Source of the DNA: Didymodactylos carnosus
Lineage: Eukaryota; Rotifera; Eurotatoria; Philodinida; Philodinidae
NCBI GenBank assembly: GCA_905250885.1
Contig: CAJNOQ010002883.1
Span: 1-22,268 of the forward strand
Direction of reading: 5' to 3'
DNA length: 22,268 bases
Part shown: piece after piece, positions 1-11,055 of the stretch
Layout: each line of letters opens with the position of its first letter
Position numbering within the stretch: position 1 is the first letter of the stretch
The notes under the pieces: model-generated
The model's database searches: none
What the model saw: only the letters and a program-made list of their open reading frames with translations
What the model was told of the DNA's origin: nothing
Made by a program: the position numbers and the translations under genes

Positions 1-180
1 GAAAAAACGGGTGGGGGGACCCCCCTTAATTCTAGCTACTCACGTTCGAATCGTCGTCACAGCAGAGTAAGTTGTTTTAGTTTCTATCTTCCTTAACTTG
101 TGAACGTTGACTTTAAGACAGCAGCGGTCGGCCGTGTGAGAGCATGGAGACTCTCTGTACGCGTCAGCTCGATTCCAAAT
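1..180. other. GC-richer patch with a G6-A-C6 palindrome
   Basis: This stretch is visibly richer in G and C than the rest of the window. Positions 13-25 read six G, one A, six C, a perfect 13-bp palindrome. No open frame of note and no tRNA or rRNA signature is visible. Positions 1-9 (GAAAAAACG) are the reverse complement of 355-363, so this patch may be the left part of the same foldback element as the large hairpin at 213-323, but a 9-bp match is weak. The segment is cut by the window edge, so its left limit is unknown. A repeat or mobile-element relic is the best reading, held loosely. Confidence 0.35.
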
Positions 181-212
181 TTAATTTTTAATTTTTTTCA
201 AATTTAAAAATT

Positions 213-323
213 TAACGCGTTTAGCAGGATGTTTTTTGTCACATTTCGGGCGTTCAAACGCGTTACTGATCAACGCGTTTGAACGCCCGAAATGTGACAA
301 AAAACATTCTGCTAAACGTGTTA
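213..323. repeat. Long near-perfect foldback (inverted repeat)
   Basis: The left arm 213-264 and right arm 272-323 are reverse complements over 52 nt with only two mismatches, separated by a 7-nt loop (ACTGATC). The inner ends of both arms are AACGCGTT, itself a palindrome. A related copy closes the outer end (AACGCGTT at 214, AACGTGTT at 315). Beyond the arms the flanks are A/T runs that could pair loosely. Such a structure is typical of foldback or MITE-type non-autonomous elements, or of a recent palindromic duplication. No transposase frame is present. The hairpin is seen directly; its mobile-element nature is inferred. Confidence 0.85.
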
Positions 324-359
324 GTTTCTATAAAAATTTAAACGCACTCTAACACGTTT
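314..359. repeat. Second, nested inverted repeat
   Basis: Positions 314-324 (AAACGTGTTAG) and 349-359 (CTAACACGTTT) form a perfect 11-bp inverted repeat with a 24-nt loop. The left arm overlaps the outer end of the larger foldback at 213-323, so the two hairpins are mutually exclusive folds. Together with copies at 214, 257 and 272, this makes five AACRYGTT-like 8-mers within 145 bp. Confidence 0.6.
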
Positions 360-2556
360 TTTCGCAGAAAAAGTTTGCCTGGAGTGTCGTCGTATTTTAC
401 TTTTTTTCTTTATTTTTCTCAGTCTACGTTGTCAAAAAACGAAAATTTTTTAGTTATAGGGGGAGGGGTATGCATCCTCCCATACACACACGGAATTGAC
501 AGTCCTGTAATCACGTATATTATCGAAAACTTTTTATATTATTGTAGAAAAACTTTCAACAAAATATAGAGCCATTAAGAATACACAGATGACTGCTACA
601 TCGTGAACAATATTTGAGTGCAAGAGGTCTCCTACCACATACTGTTCAGGAGCCTATTCAAAAATGAATTGATGGATATGAATACTATTCATTTTAGTAA
701 AATTGAGTTTGAGTAAAAACACTGGATAACCCAGAGTGGTAAGTGGCGTCATCACGCATCATTGTGCATCGATCGAATTTTTTACTTTTGTAGAAAATTG
801 TATTGTTCTCAAACAAACACGTGTACTGGGCTGCTACTGTGAGTAAAATTCTAGTAAGCTACACCTCATATCAACACTGGCGATACATCAGTAAATAGTC
901 TGAAGTTTTTACTACAAACTGATAAAAATTCCAAGTTGCTTATTCAAAAGACAACCGATGTTATTTAATTGTAGAATAGATAGTAGATCACGCTCCATTT
1001 GTGAAAAGAGAACTCATAGCGTAGAGACCCGACCATGTACGGCTTTTGCATAAAATACTCAACAGTCATAAGGTAAGGAACTGAAAACGAATTGTCAACG
1101 GAAATTTTCATATTGTTGTTTCTTTTAATTCGTTTGAAATGATGAAGTGAAAGTGAGAGATAAAGATGGAAAAGAGTTTTAGAAACACTGGCTAAAGTTG
1201 AAACAATATTTCCAGAAGTGAATTAATACGACATAATCGGATAAGAACTGTAAACAGTGTACGCTTGTTGTTTTCAATAAAAATCTTGTTAATCTATTAT
1301 AAGTTTCTCTTTTGTTTTCGATAAATGAAGCACTTTATCAAGATTGTCTTTCACACAAACAATACTATAGAGTTATTATTTCATTGGATTTTTGTAACAA
1401 TCGACTTTAGCTCAGCTCCTTTAAAATCGAAAATATATTAATTTATGTATTTATAAATATAACTTTGTCAATTAAGTTTGAGAATACTGTGAATATTCAA
1501 GTTAGTTTTGATCTGATTAAAGATTAGGCACCATTTTAAAATCCCATAAAATTTATTATTATAATATTTTTCATGCTATTGAGAATGAAATTGAAAAGTG
1601 TGTCATTTTATTATTTGCCTATTGTGATTAAGGACACTTGCACAAAAGGTTGTGATTGTGTTAAAGATTAATTGTTTGATTATGTTGTTTAAAGTTCACA
1701 ATTTGTCATCTATCCAGCTTGATCTTTCTCGCTTTTTCTTTCTCTTTCTCTCTATACATATCAGAAAAATAATGAAGCAAAATTCTTTAATTAGACAAAT
1801 CACGATTTAAATCTTTTCTATTTTATCTGAACATCAAAGAAGTAACTTTTTTCATTTGATAATAAACTTTGCTATACATGCAATTTCAATGAGGAGATTT
1901 TGTCTTTATTGATTCACTAATAACAAGAAATATTTCAGTATTGATCAAGTATAGTGACAATTGGAGATACTCTTTCGTTTTGTGTGACTATCTTTCTGTT
2001 TCATTCATAAAACATCTGCTTTGATAGACTATCGAAGACGCCATCAACAATCTTTATTAAATTATCTTTACAGATGTAGCTTGAAGATCTTTTTATTTAT
2101 AGTTAACATTCGGATTTTGTTAATACTAAACTGTTCATCCGGTGATCGAAATGTCGAGTGCTGATAAACATTCCGATTGCTAGAAGTTAGAGTAATGATG
2201 TTCGTTATAGAAAAACTGTTTACTTACTTGTCAATACGATGAACATGTTGAGTATATCACGCTTACTCTTCCCCTGACCACTGTGTGAAGACAAGTGTAT
2301 GTTTTATTCTAAAGTAAGAGTTCGCGAGCGGCATATCTTTTCTCAACTCTTCGTATATCAACACCTATATGTGTATGATAATTCATTGTATTCCGAAGTA
2401 TGTGTACAGTAGTTTCTTATTTTTTTTCTTCAAAGTGTTTTAAAAGTTCCTTTGATATTTAGTTACAATCTATTGTAACTATAAGTGAACTTGTGAAATG
2501 ATTGTCAAACATCTTCAAAAATCAATGTGAATATGCCATTTTTTTTTTTTTGTTAG
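360..2556. other. AT-rich non-coding DNA, no gene seen
   Basis: Every frame is broken at short intervals. The open stretch near 375-569 lacks coding character and contains A/T runs. A G-rich patch (GGGGGAGGGG) lies near 459-468. I see no RNA gene, no recognisable protein similarity and no clear promoter. The stretch could be intergenic DNA or part of a long 5' region of the downstream Prospero gene. Confidence 0.5.
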
Positions 2557-2664
2557 ACACAAGAGGAATTTTTTTTCGTCTACTAACAATAACGCTTTCG
2601 GTTTTCATCATCATGAAATGGTGGATTATTTTGAACTAGATATGGACGAGTACAAAAGTTTTTC
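2557..2664 (+). other. Exon-like open stretch, unassigned
   Basis: A long T run ending in GTTAG (2541-2556) looks like a polypyrimidine tract and 3' splice site. It is followed by 108 bp that stay open and have an unusually protein-like composition for this region: Asn triplet, His triplet, then an acidic/aromatic run including the residues MVDYFELDMDEYK. A GTATGA donor-like site follows at 2665; the same donor form is used in the myosin gene of this window. The stretch is a multiple of three with phase 2 at both ends. I recognise no family. It may be an exon of an unseen gene, an alternative exon, or chance. Confidence 0.18.
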
Positions 2665-4997
2665 GTATGATAAAACTACGAAAAAAACAACAAAATTAAT
2701 ATTTTATTTTTCCATTACTCATAAAAAAGTTTATTCAATTCTCTATTTCAAAAATGAAGTAAAGTACCCGAGTATTTATACAAAAATTTTTAAAAGTAAA
2801 AGTATTGTTAAAATGACACTTGTTCATCTCTAGTTATTGAAAGTAAATAAGATTGTTTGTATTCATCACTTGATATAAATTTTTATGATCTATATTGTGT
2901 ATACATGTGATTTTTGGATAGGTGTAAACATGATCTTCATGTTTCTTTCCTTTAAATGTTAAGGTAAATGTAATTTTATCAAGTTGAAATATGGACAAAA
3001 TCTTTGGCATTGATTTAGACACAACTGATTGTTTTGCTTGAATTCCATAAAGTTTCTTTCTTTTGTCCCTCAAAAATGACATTCTCCCTAGTATAGTTTG
3101 GCACCTATTTCGATTTTATCTTCTCATTTTCGATCTAACTGGCATGAAAAACATGAGCTCGACTAACTGTCGACCATTTTGCCTACAGAGTGGTTGTTAA
3201 ATGTTAAAATTAATATTGATGATAAACACTAAACTATTCTACGATATTTTCTTTACTCTTTGTGTTTTTCTTTATCCGTGATTTGTTCACTTGTTTATTT
3301 TCTTTCAATAGAAGTATGTCGTTATTGATAAACATAAACTTTGTTTTATAAATTGGTGTTTGCCGTTTAAAATTAGATAATGAAGTTAACCATTTGTAGA
3401 CAACATTAACAACTACAAGAAACACAATATATTTTTGGTTTTAACTATAATTTAATTTGTTCGATTTTGATGCATACTTAATCTTGAACAGCGAAATAGA
3501 CCATTACTTAATTTTGACAGCAGTCCATGCAAAAACAAAGTGATCTATATTAAGAAGAAATGTTTTACTTCTTTCTGCAAAGTTTAATGTGTATATTTAA
3601 AATCATCGTTATTAATTAAAAGATTAAATAGTGATAGATTTCAATGTGTTCACAAAATGTGTAATAATCATTAGTGAAGACCGAAGACAATAGAATCGTG
3701 TGTCTATCTACGTATGCGTAATGTGATGTTTAATTGTCCACAAATTAGATGACATATGGGGATATCGACATATACATACACAAGTTTATATTAAAAAGAG
3801 AAAAGAACGAAACGGCTGTAACATTTGTTGATGAGCAACGTTTTGAAGGTGCTGCTTAATGTCAAACAGCCAAAATTTTTTTTTTTTTTTAAAAAAATGT
3901 GAAACTCATGACATGTGAATACACGTGTTCAAAAATAAATAAATATTACATATTATTAGAGAAGAAAAAAGAAAAAAGAAATGATCGATATAGTGCTAAA
4001 ACATCTGTTCACATGTAACTAATAATTAGTAATTCTTAATATAAAGACAAAATGTGAACGAAGTGATAATTGTTGACTATATTACGTAACATGGATACAT
4101 CCCATAGACAAATACGGCAAAATTTTTCAAAAATCTTTTGTCATGTATTTTTTTGTTTTGTTAAGTGAACTGAAAAAATTTTTTTTCTGTTCAAAAAGCG
4201 TCATCCATAAAAAAAACTTTCAAGTGAAAGCTCGCGGTCAAAACGTATTTTCTATTCTCTACCGTAAATCAACATTAGTATTTATTTCTTCGTGATGTTT
4301 TTTTTTAGTATTGAAATAGAATATTTCGGAAACAGTTGCTCATTAATCATTGTTTCGATTAATATTATGTCTTCGCTAGTAGAATATTCGATATATCATT
4401 TATCTTTTGTATTTTAAGTACATTTGTCATGTATTTGGATTTGTTCATTTTTTATTTTAACACCAACACGGAAATACTCATTTTCTCTTTGTTTTTTTGT
4501 TCTGTATATAGTCTTGATTTGAATTACAATTAGTATTCATATAGAGTTTATCATTTATTCATTGTAAAAAGAAAAAAAACACAGAAAAACGAGAAACGGA
4601 GCAATGATTTATATATAAAAGATTGTTTTTTTTTTTTTTGTTCTTTCTGTAACACAATGCTAATTGTACATGTTCATTTTTTCCTGTATTTCACACATTC
4701 AATGTACATTATATGTTTTAGTGTTTTCTGCTTGAGTTAATTAAACAAATACATACATATATATATATACAGATAAATATAAAGCTTTTAATCATGTACT
4801 ATCTATCACATACATGCAAAGAAGAGAGATCATGATCTTTTAAGAAGCACACTTGTTTTTCTTCAATTTTACGCAGACCATATAGTCATTGGAGATGTAA
4901 ACCTTCAGAGAGAGAAATGACATTTTGAAAGTGACCAGAATAAGTTATAAAAAGTAATCAGCATTTTTCTAATAACTATAATATGGATACAAGAGAA

Positions 4998-5016
4998 AGA
5001 GAGAGAGAGAGAGAGA
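4998..5016. repeat. (GA)n microsatellite
   Basis: An uninterrupted AG/GA dinucleotide run in an otherwise AT-rich intergenic stretch. Confidence 0.9.
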
Positions 5017-5882
5017 AATAGAAAATCACTAAAATTTTAATATTTAAACAGATGTACCTAGGTGAAGGTACGCATACATTTTCAAAGTTTGACTTTATTC
5101 CCAAAATTTATCATGAAACCTTTCTAATCATGGATAACACTTGTATATCTCAATTCAAGAATGAACTATAGTTGCAAAGAAAAAAAACAACAACTTTAAA
5201 TTTCATAATTTGAAAAATGTCTATTTGGAATATCTTCTGGCTATTTTAGATATGTCTTACATTAAAGAAGTGTGGGCATCTGCTTTAGAGAATCAGTAAT
5301 GCATGACTAGAAAGAGAGATGAATTTAAATACACTTTTAACTTTATACTCATACTCATTGAGTAAGAAGAAGAAAATAAATGAACAAAACTTAAAGAATT
5401 AAATGGACATGTGTTTGATCACTTGAACATATACAGGTATCTAATAAACAATGTTGGATCAATATCGAAGATTATTTTCTTTTGACTTTTTTTTTTGTTT
5501 TATATCTAATGTGTCAGCATCTGCTACATACTTTCTCGTTCTTATATTGACACAAGGTAAATTATTATTACAGAAATCCTTAAGGCCACCTAAAAATGAT
5601 TTTTTAAATTGTTTGTAAAGAACATTTATAGATGAGCAGATTTGAAGAGAAGAGAAGAGAATATAATAAAGCATATATAGAGAATAAATTAGTAATTTTG
5701 TTATGCATGAATTATAACGGGAGGAGGGATGAATAAAGAAGATAGATTTAAGTAACACATTGTCTTTATTTAACAATTTAAAAGAATTTACAATATAAAG
5801 GTGAGGTTGAAACAGGTGAGGAAGAATTTAATTCAAATCAAATATCGATTATAAATTTCCGGATTATGCCAATCAAGGATGG

Positions 5883-5898
5883 ATATATATATATATAT
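5883..5898. repeat. (AT)n microsatellite
   Basis: Eight AT units in tandem. Similar shorter TA tracts occur at 4757-4769 and around 16493-16509. Confidence 0.85.
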
Positions 5899-7127
5899 TT
5901 TGACTAATTATTTGACAACCATTTTAACAATAGAAAACAACATGATACGATGTGCAACAGACGGAATAACCACAGTCATCATCACTAAAAAATAAAATTA
6001 TCATTTCTAATTTTAAATAAGATAAACTTTGAATTAAAATTCGCATGATAATATCTTTTTCTTCTCCTTCTATAATATTTATTTTACTCGAATGAAATAC
6101 TGAAAGATTTTTTAATAAAAAAATGAATAACGAAGGTTTTTTTTATTAAAGATCTACAAGAATCAGATAAAAAAATTTCTATTGTATTTTAAATATATCT
6201 CAGTTCTATTTTTTTTTTGTTGCCTCTGGTCAGTGATTATAATAAGACAATATGTATATTCATACCATTTAACCATTACTTCTATTAGAAAACGATTTTC
6301 TCTCCTTTTTCTTTTTTTACGTTAGTTTCTAGTAGAATGTTTTCCTGTCATTGTGGTAAGAAGAAAACACAGAGAAAAATGAACACTTTGGTTATATAGC
6401 CCTAAAGGTAAATTTAAATGTTAAACGATGGGCGTAAAAAAAATATACATGACCGGATCTGTTCTCTAAAATACATAACTATGAAAAGCATAAAAAAATA
6501 ATGATCTTATTTTCTATTCAATAGAGAAAAAGGCAGATGTAGCGAGTTGATTCATAATTCAATTAAACAATAACCACCATCATTACATGTCTTTCTGTTC
6601 TATTTCTTAAAGATAGGGAGATTATAACATCCGTCACTTCAATATTATTCAATAAGTAACATTGATGATTTTTTGATTGGATGGTGCTTACAAGCCATAT
6701 TTCAAGGTGGTAAATTGTACTTCCTCAAATATATTCCATATGCTATAGAGTTTTACATATTTGAATAGAAAGATAAAATCAATGTACTTGACACATTTTA
6801 AACTTCTTCTCATCTATGTGATGATGTTCAAAAATACATAACATGTCAATGTAATTTGTTCACTAATCTTTCAAATTTAAGTGAGAGAGTAGTTTAAAGG
6901 AAAAGAATGTGTTGAGGATCTTTAAAATGTTTCGTTTTAAAAACGTATTATATCTATACGTTACGTCTTTCTTTTTTACCGACAAAGACAGAGAGAAAAG
7001 AGAATAAAAGGTTCTGTTTATGTCCTTTTGACGTTATTTTTTATGTATCTTTGTCACGTTCGGTATTAAAAAAAAAGAAGTTAATGATGGACGACGAATT
7101 TTTAGAATATTTCATTCCCGAACGCAT

Positions 7128-7142
7128 ACACACACACACACA
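7128..7142. repeat. (AC)n microsatellite
   Basis: Short AC/CA dinucleotide run. It makes a His-Thr run in one frame of a non-ATG open stretch, which I do not regard as a gene. Confidence 0.85.
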
Positions 7143-7919
7143 TACACTGGAGTATTTTCACGTACGACTGATAACAAAATTTTCACGACAAGAAGAAAAA
7201 AAAAATCATGATGAGGATGATGACACTATTTCTACCGAGCGTATCGATTCTCGTATATTTGACATTTAATTTCGATTGTCTTCAAAAGAAACAAAAAGTA
7301 ACTCGAGAAAAGAAACGGTATAATAAATGGTTCATTTAAAAACATAAATACATTGCACAACGGCTACCTGAAAATTTATTTCTGAAACATGTCAGGATTA
7401 ATAATCAAAAAAATTTTTATACAGAATATTCTTCTAGTTTGAAATATGATCTCTATTTGATTGTTATATAAAAGTTTTGTCTCTATTTAAAATATGGCGT
7501 CATTCGACTAAATAACGAAAAGCCTAAAGATCTATATTGACACAGTTGGGTGTTTACTCGATGTATATATCAAAGATAATGGCACGCTTCTCTCTTTTCT
7601 ATGTGTCTATTGACACATTCATTATATATCAACGTCTTGTTTTCATTAAAACTTATTTCTTTCCAAGTAAATATCTACCTATCTAAGAAAAAAAATTATT
7701 TGGGATAGTGAATAAATGTGCTTTAGAAACGTGTGTGTTATCTTTTTGACTTTTTTTAAATTTAAGACCAGAGGCATAATGAGCTCATTAATGACTAACA
7801 TGATTTTTTTTTATACCTTTAGTTTTATCGATATTGTGTCTGAAGAGAGATACACACGAGCAGATGTGTCGGCAATCTTATAAAATTATATACGTGAAAA
7901 AATAAATCAATGTGTGATT

Positions 7920-7971
7920 GTTGTCAAAAAGTTGACAATCGATCATGACCAACAAACGGTTGTTTGTTCTA
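7920..7971. repeat. Pair of small adjacent hairpins
   Basis: TTGTCAA and TTGACAA form a 7-bp stem with a 4-nt loop around 7921-7938. A few bases further on, AACAAAC and GTTTGTT form another 7-bp stem around 7953-7971. Short stems like these can arise by chance in AT-rich DNA, so no function is claimed. Confidence 0.35.
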
Positions 7972-10068
7972 TTATCTTAGAAAGCGATTAATGAACTGTT
8001 GAATTATTGCAGGATTGTATCTGATGGAATCCTACTATTATAACGTATCGCTACTAAATATCATCGTTCGGTCAAATTTTAGTGGAAACTAGTTCCTCTT
8101 CTAATCCTAATTCATGGATAGTTTCTTTATATCGTAAAGTTTTCTACCAACTGTGGCACTAAAGACATACAGTGATTCATTGTCTTATCTCTTAAGTCTT
8201 AGACTAATTAAAGTGAACTTTTTACTAAAGAAGTTAATCTAGCTTTTCAACACTTTCTTTTAAATTCTACCTGTTGATTGTTTTCTCTATTTAACAGAGT
8301 CTAGTTTTCTATGCATTTTATCTATAGATGTTCCATTTTCTACTACGAGTTTTACTTTCTCACGTTAGAAGAAGAAAGAGAACAATGAGGAATCCTAATT
8401 TTAAAAAAAAAAATCTCAGAAAGACGGAATTGTTTCATTTTCATAAGCGAATTCTTTTTTGAAAAGCGCTGTTCAATCCAAAAGCGAATTTTAAGTTTTT
8501 TCTGTGAATAATCAACTTGAAATATTCTCTCTGAGAATCTGTATTACTTTAGATCGAAAGAGTATTCGTCTACGTTTGAATTCTTGTTTTTAGGACACAT
8601 TCTATGTGGTTCAATCTACTATGATAATTTTTTTTCTTGGTGTTCTTTTTGCTAACTCACTATATACAACTCTTAAATGATACTACCATTTTTAACTGCA
8701 GTTTTTATTGTCATCTATTCATATGATAATTTTCTATGCTCAAAGTCTGATGTTCTTCGAGTGCACCGCGTGAAAAGAGCTTTCTCATTAAATTTCCTAT
8801 GTTAATCTCTTGTATGACAAAGGATTTTCTAAAAATTGGACGATACGAGAATTCCCACGGACCAAAACGTCAAAAAGACCTCATCCCGCCTACGTTTAAC
8901 ATATATCTTTGTGAATGCGTGTGAAAAGAATCTTAATGGTGGAATATATATCTTTCGAGGCAAAAGAATTATTTCGCATACACAATTTTTTTTGTGTTCT
9001 TCAAAAAAAATTTTCTTTCAAATAAGAAAAGAAAAAAGAAAAGAAATAAAAAAAAGAACAAATGGGAGACGAGACGAAAAATTGCTGCTTCTAACTATAT
9101 TGCTTGACTGGCTGATTTTAAGTTTTCTTTTTTTGACAATTTCTTCGTCTTCTTCTTTTCACGATTACCAGTCAAAAGAAAAGGGATTTTCTTCTTTTTT
9201 TTTTTCTTCTGAGAAATAGCACATAATAAAAGCAACGAATTAGAAATCATCTTTTAGACGACGACGAGCAAAGAATAAATTGCTGTTAAATGGTGAGTGG
9301 CTATGTCTAATACAATAAGAAGAAGAAGAAGAAAAAAAAAAGAAGCAGGTACATCCATACCAATATGATTTTTTTAAAGAAATAGATATTCTCTCTTTTC
9401 TGTTTCTTTCTTTTTGCAAGAAACCCACTTTTCAAAATTTCAACGGATAAAAGTTATTCACATACTTACGACACATTTTACCAAGTCATATTTTTTTTTA
9501 TAGATAATGTGCAATTGTCGTGAAGAATAATGGTACGTTGATTTAAAATACTTATGAGTTTTATTGAATAGAATATTACTATTAGATTTTACAATCCCAA
9601 AAAATGAGATGACGTTTATTTGCGTAAAAACTAAGAAAAAAGAAATAATTTTTACTAAAATACTTTTAGTTCATTAACTAAACAAGATAATAAGTATAGG
9701 TAGGTGTAAGCTGTAATTATACTCTAATTTTGAATAATACCGATGGTACGTACACTGCACCATTATATTATAGTTATTTTTATTAATGTTTTAGAAGTAA
9801 ATATGTCGTTTTTATTAAACGATCAACATCTATTCATCCTACACAATATTTAAATAATATTTCATTCTTATGTAAAGTTTATTAAGATAAGAACAAAAAC
9901 TAAGATTTATTTATCCTATTATTTTATATATACACACATATAAAATAATTTTGATCCAATGAAATAAAACGTCATTTGACAAGTGGAATTTTTTTATCAA
10001 TTCGTGTATTTGTCAAGGACTATAAATTAGTCAGACTTAAGAAATACGTAAGCATTTTTGTCTATAAT

Positions 10069-11055
10069 ATGTATCATTCACCGGCAAATGAAAACTATTT
10101 GCAAGAAAAATCAACAACAACGAGAAATAATAATAACAATAATAATAATAACGATCACCAATCTTATATCAAAATGAGCGCACATCAAAATCAGAATATT
10201 GATCAACTCCTTCGACCATATGGGAATTACTTATTATTTAATCCGTACTTAAATTCTCAAACATCTATCTCAACTGCTGCTCCTTCTCAAGTTTCGGCAT
10301 CTCCAGTGTCAATTGCAACTGCCGCTGCTCTCAATACCGTCTTTAATCCTCGATATCATCAACATCTTAATCATTTGAATGAAACAGCGTTTACTCATAC
10401 AAAAATGTTACAAGAAATTATTGAGAAACGTAAAGATTCATCATCTTCACGTTCATCATCACCTACAGAACAACAGCCAAATGGAAAACAGCAACAATAT
10501 GGTAAAAAACAACTAACCGACATATCACAATCAAATTTTGATAAGAACAATAATTGTACAACAAAAAAATCAAAAGAATATTTATCACCACCAGAAGATG
10601 ATGTGAAATCAGACGAAACAATGGTAAAATATTATTGTCAAAACCGAATGCCACGTCACAATAGTGATTGTGATCATACATCATCTCACAGCTCACAGCA
10701 ATCATCTCCATCAACATCAATCACAGCACACAAACGATCGTATGATACGGAAGAAAGCGATTGCAATTCACCAAAACGTCGTCGAAAACAACCAAAACCA
10801 CAACATGTCGCAGCGGACGATGAAAACATCAGCATAACGCAAAAAAACACTAGTAGATCAAATGAAAGTTCGACTATTGACGAGCAACTAAGTAATGGTG
10901 GGGCTTGTCATGAATCTACTGTCGATGGTGAAGAATTAGAAGATCAAAGTAGTGAGAATGAACACAATAATCATCTTAAGAATATCAGTACTGAAATAGT
11001 TCAAGAACCTAACAAACAGCAAGAACAACAATCGGAAAGAAATGAGATAATGAAA
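10069..11055 (+). other. Prospero coding exon 1
   Basis: Encodes residues 1-329 and ends in phase 0 at the donor GTGAGT (11056). The protein is disordered in character. It has nine consecutive Asn at 20-28, a Ser-rich stretch near 10438-10460, and a basic PKRRRKQPK cluster likely to be a nuclear localisation signal. The last third is acidic and Glu/Asn/Gln-rich. Two candidate starts exist, 10069 and 10174. No in-frame ATG lies between the upstream stop at 9952 and 10069. Confidence 0.85.

Larger units (their letters stand above)
2665..10068. other. Long AT-rich region upstream of the Prospero gene
   Basis: About 7.4 kb without a defensible coding region. It contains poly-T and poly-A runs, a GA microsatellite near 4998-5016, TA tracts near 4757-4769 and 5883-5898 and a CA tract near 7128-7142. 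Several open frames of 60-130 codons here begin only at non-ATG codons (for example 7051-7269 and 8836-9219 on plus, 5459-5776 on minus) and are dominated by Lys, Phe, Ser and Ile from A/T-rich codons. I treat them as non-coding. The region may hold regulatory DNA and untranslated exons of the Prospero gene. Confidence 0.5.

Noticed and set aside
40-70. GTTCGAAT near 44-51 as a possible tRNA T-loop
   Set aside because: No flanking 5-bp stem, acceptor stem or anticodon arm could be drawn around it.
5459-5776. 105-codon open frame on minus
   Set aside because: Begins at TTG and has the hydrophobic/Lys-rich composition expected from AT-rich DNA; no motif and no splice context.
7051-7269. 72-codon open frame with a His-Thr run
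   Set aside because: No ATG at its start, and the His-Thr run is simply the CA microsatellite. The acidic end is purine-rich repeat sequence.
8836-9219. 127-codon open frame on plus
   Set aside because: It starts at TTG with no upstream ATG, and most of it is Lys, Phe and Ser from A/T-rich or purine/pyrimidine tracts. No family resemblance. It could be transcribed 5' DNA of the Prospero gene but not a supported gene.
10463-10720. Open frames opposite the first Prospero exon (also 10936-11139 and 11009-11254 on minus)
   Set aside because: They are antisense shadows of an exon with clear family identity or of its adjoining intron.
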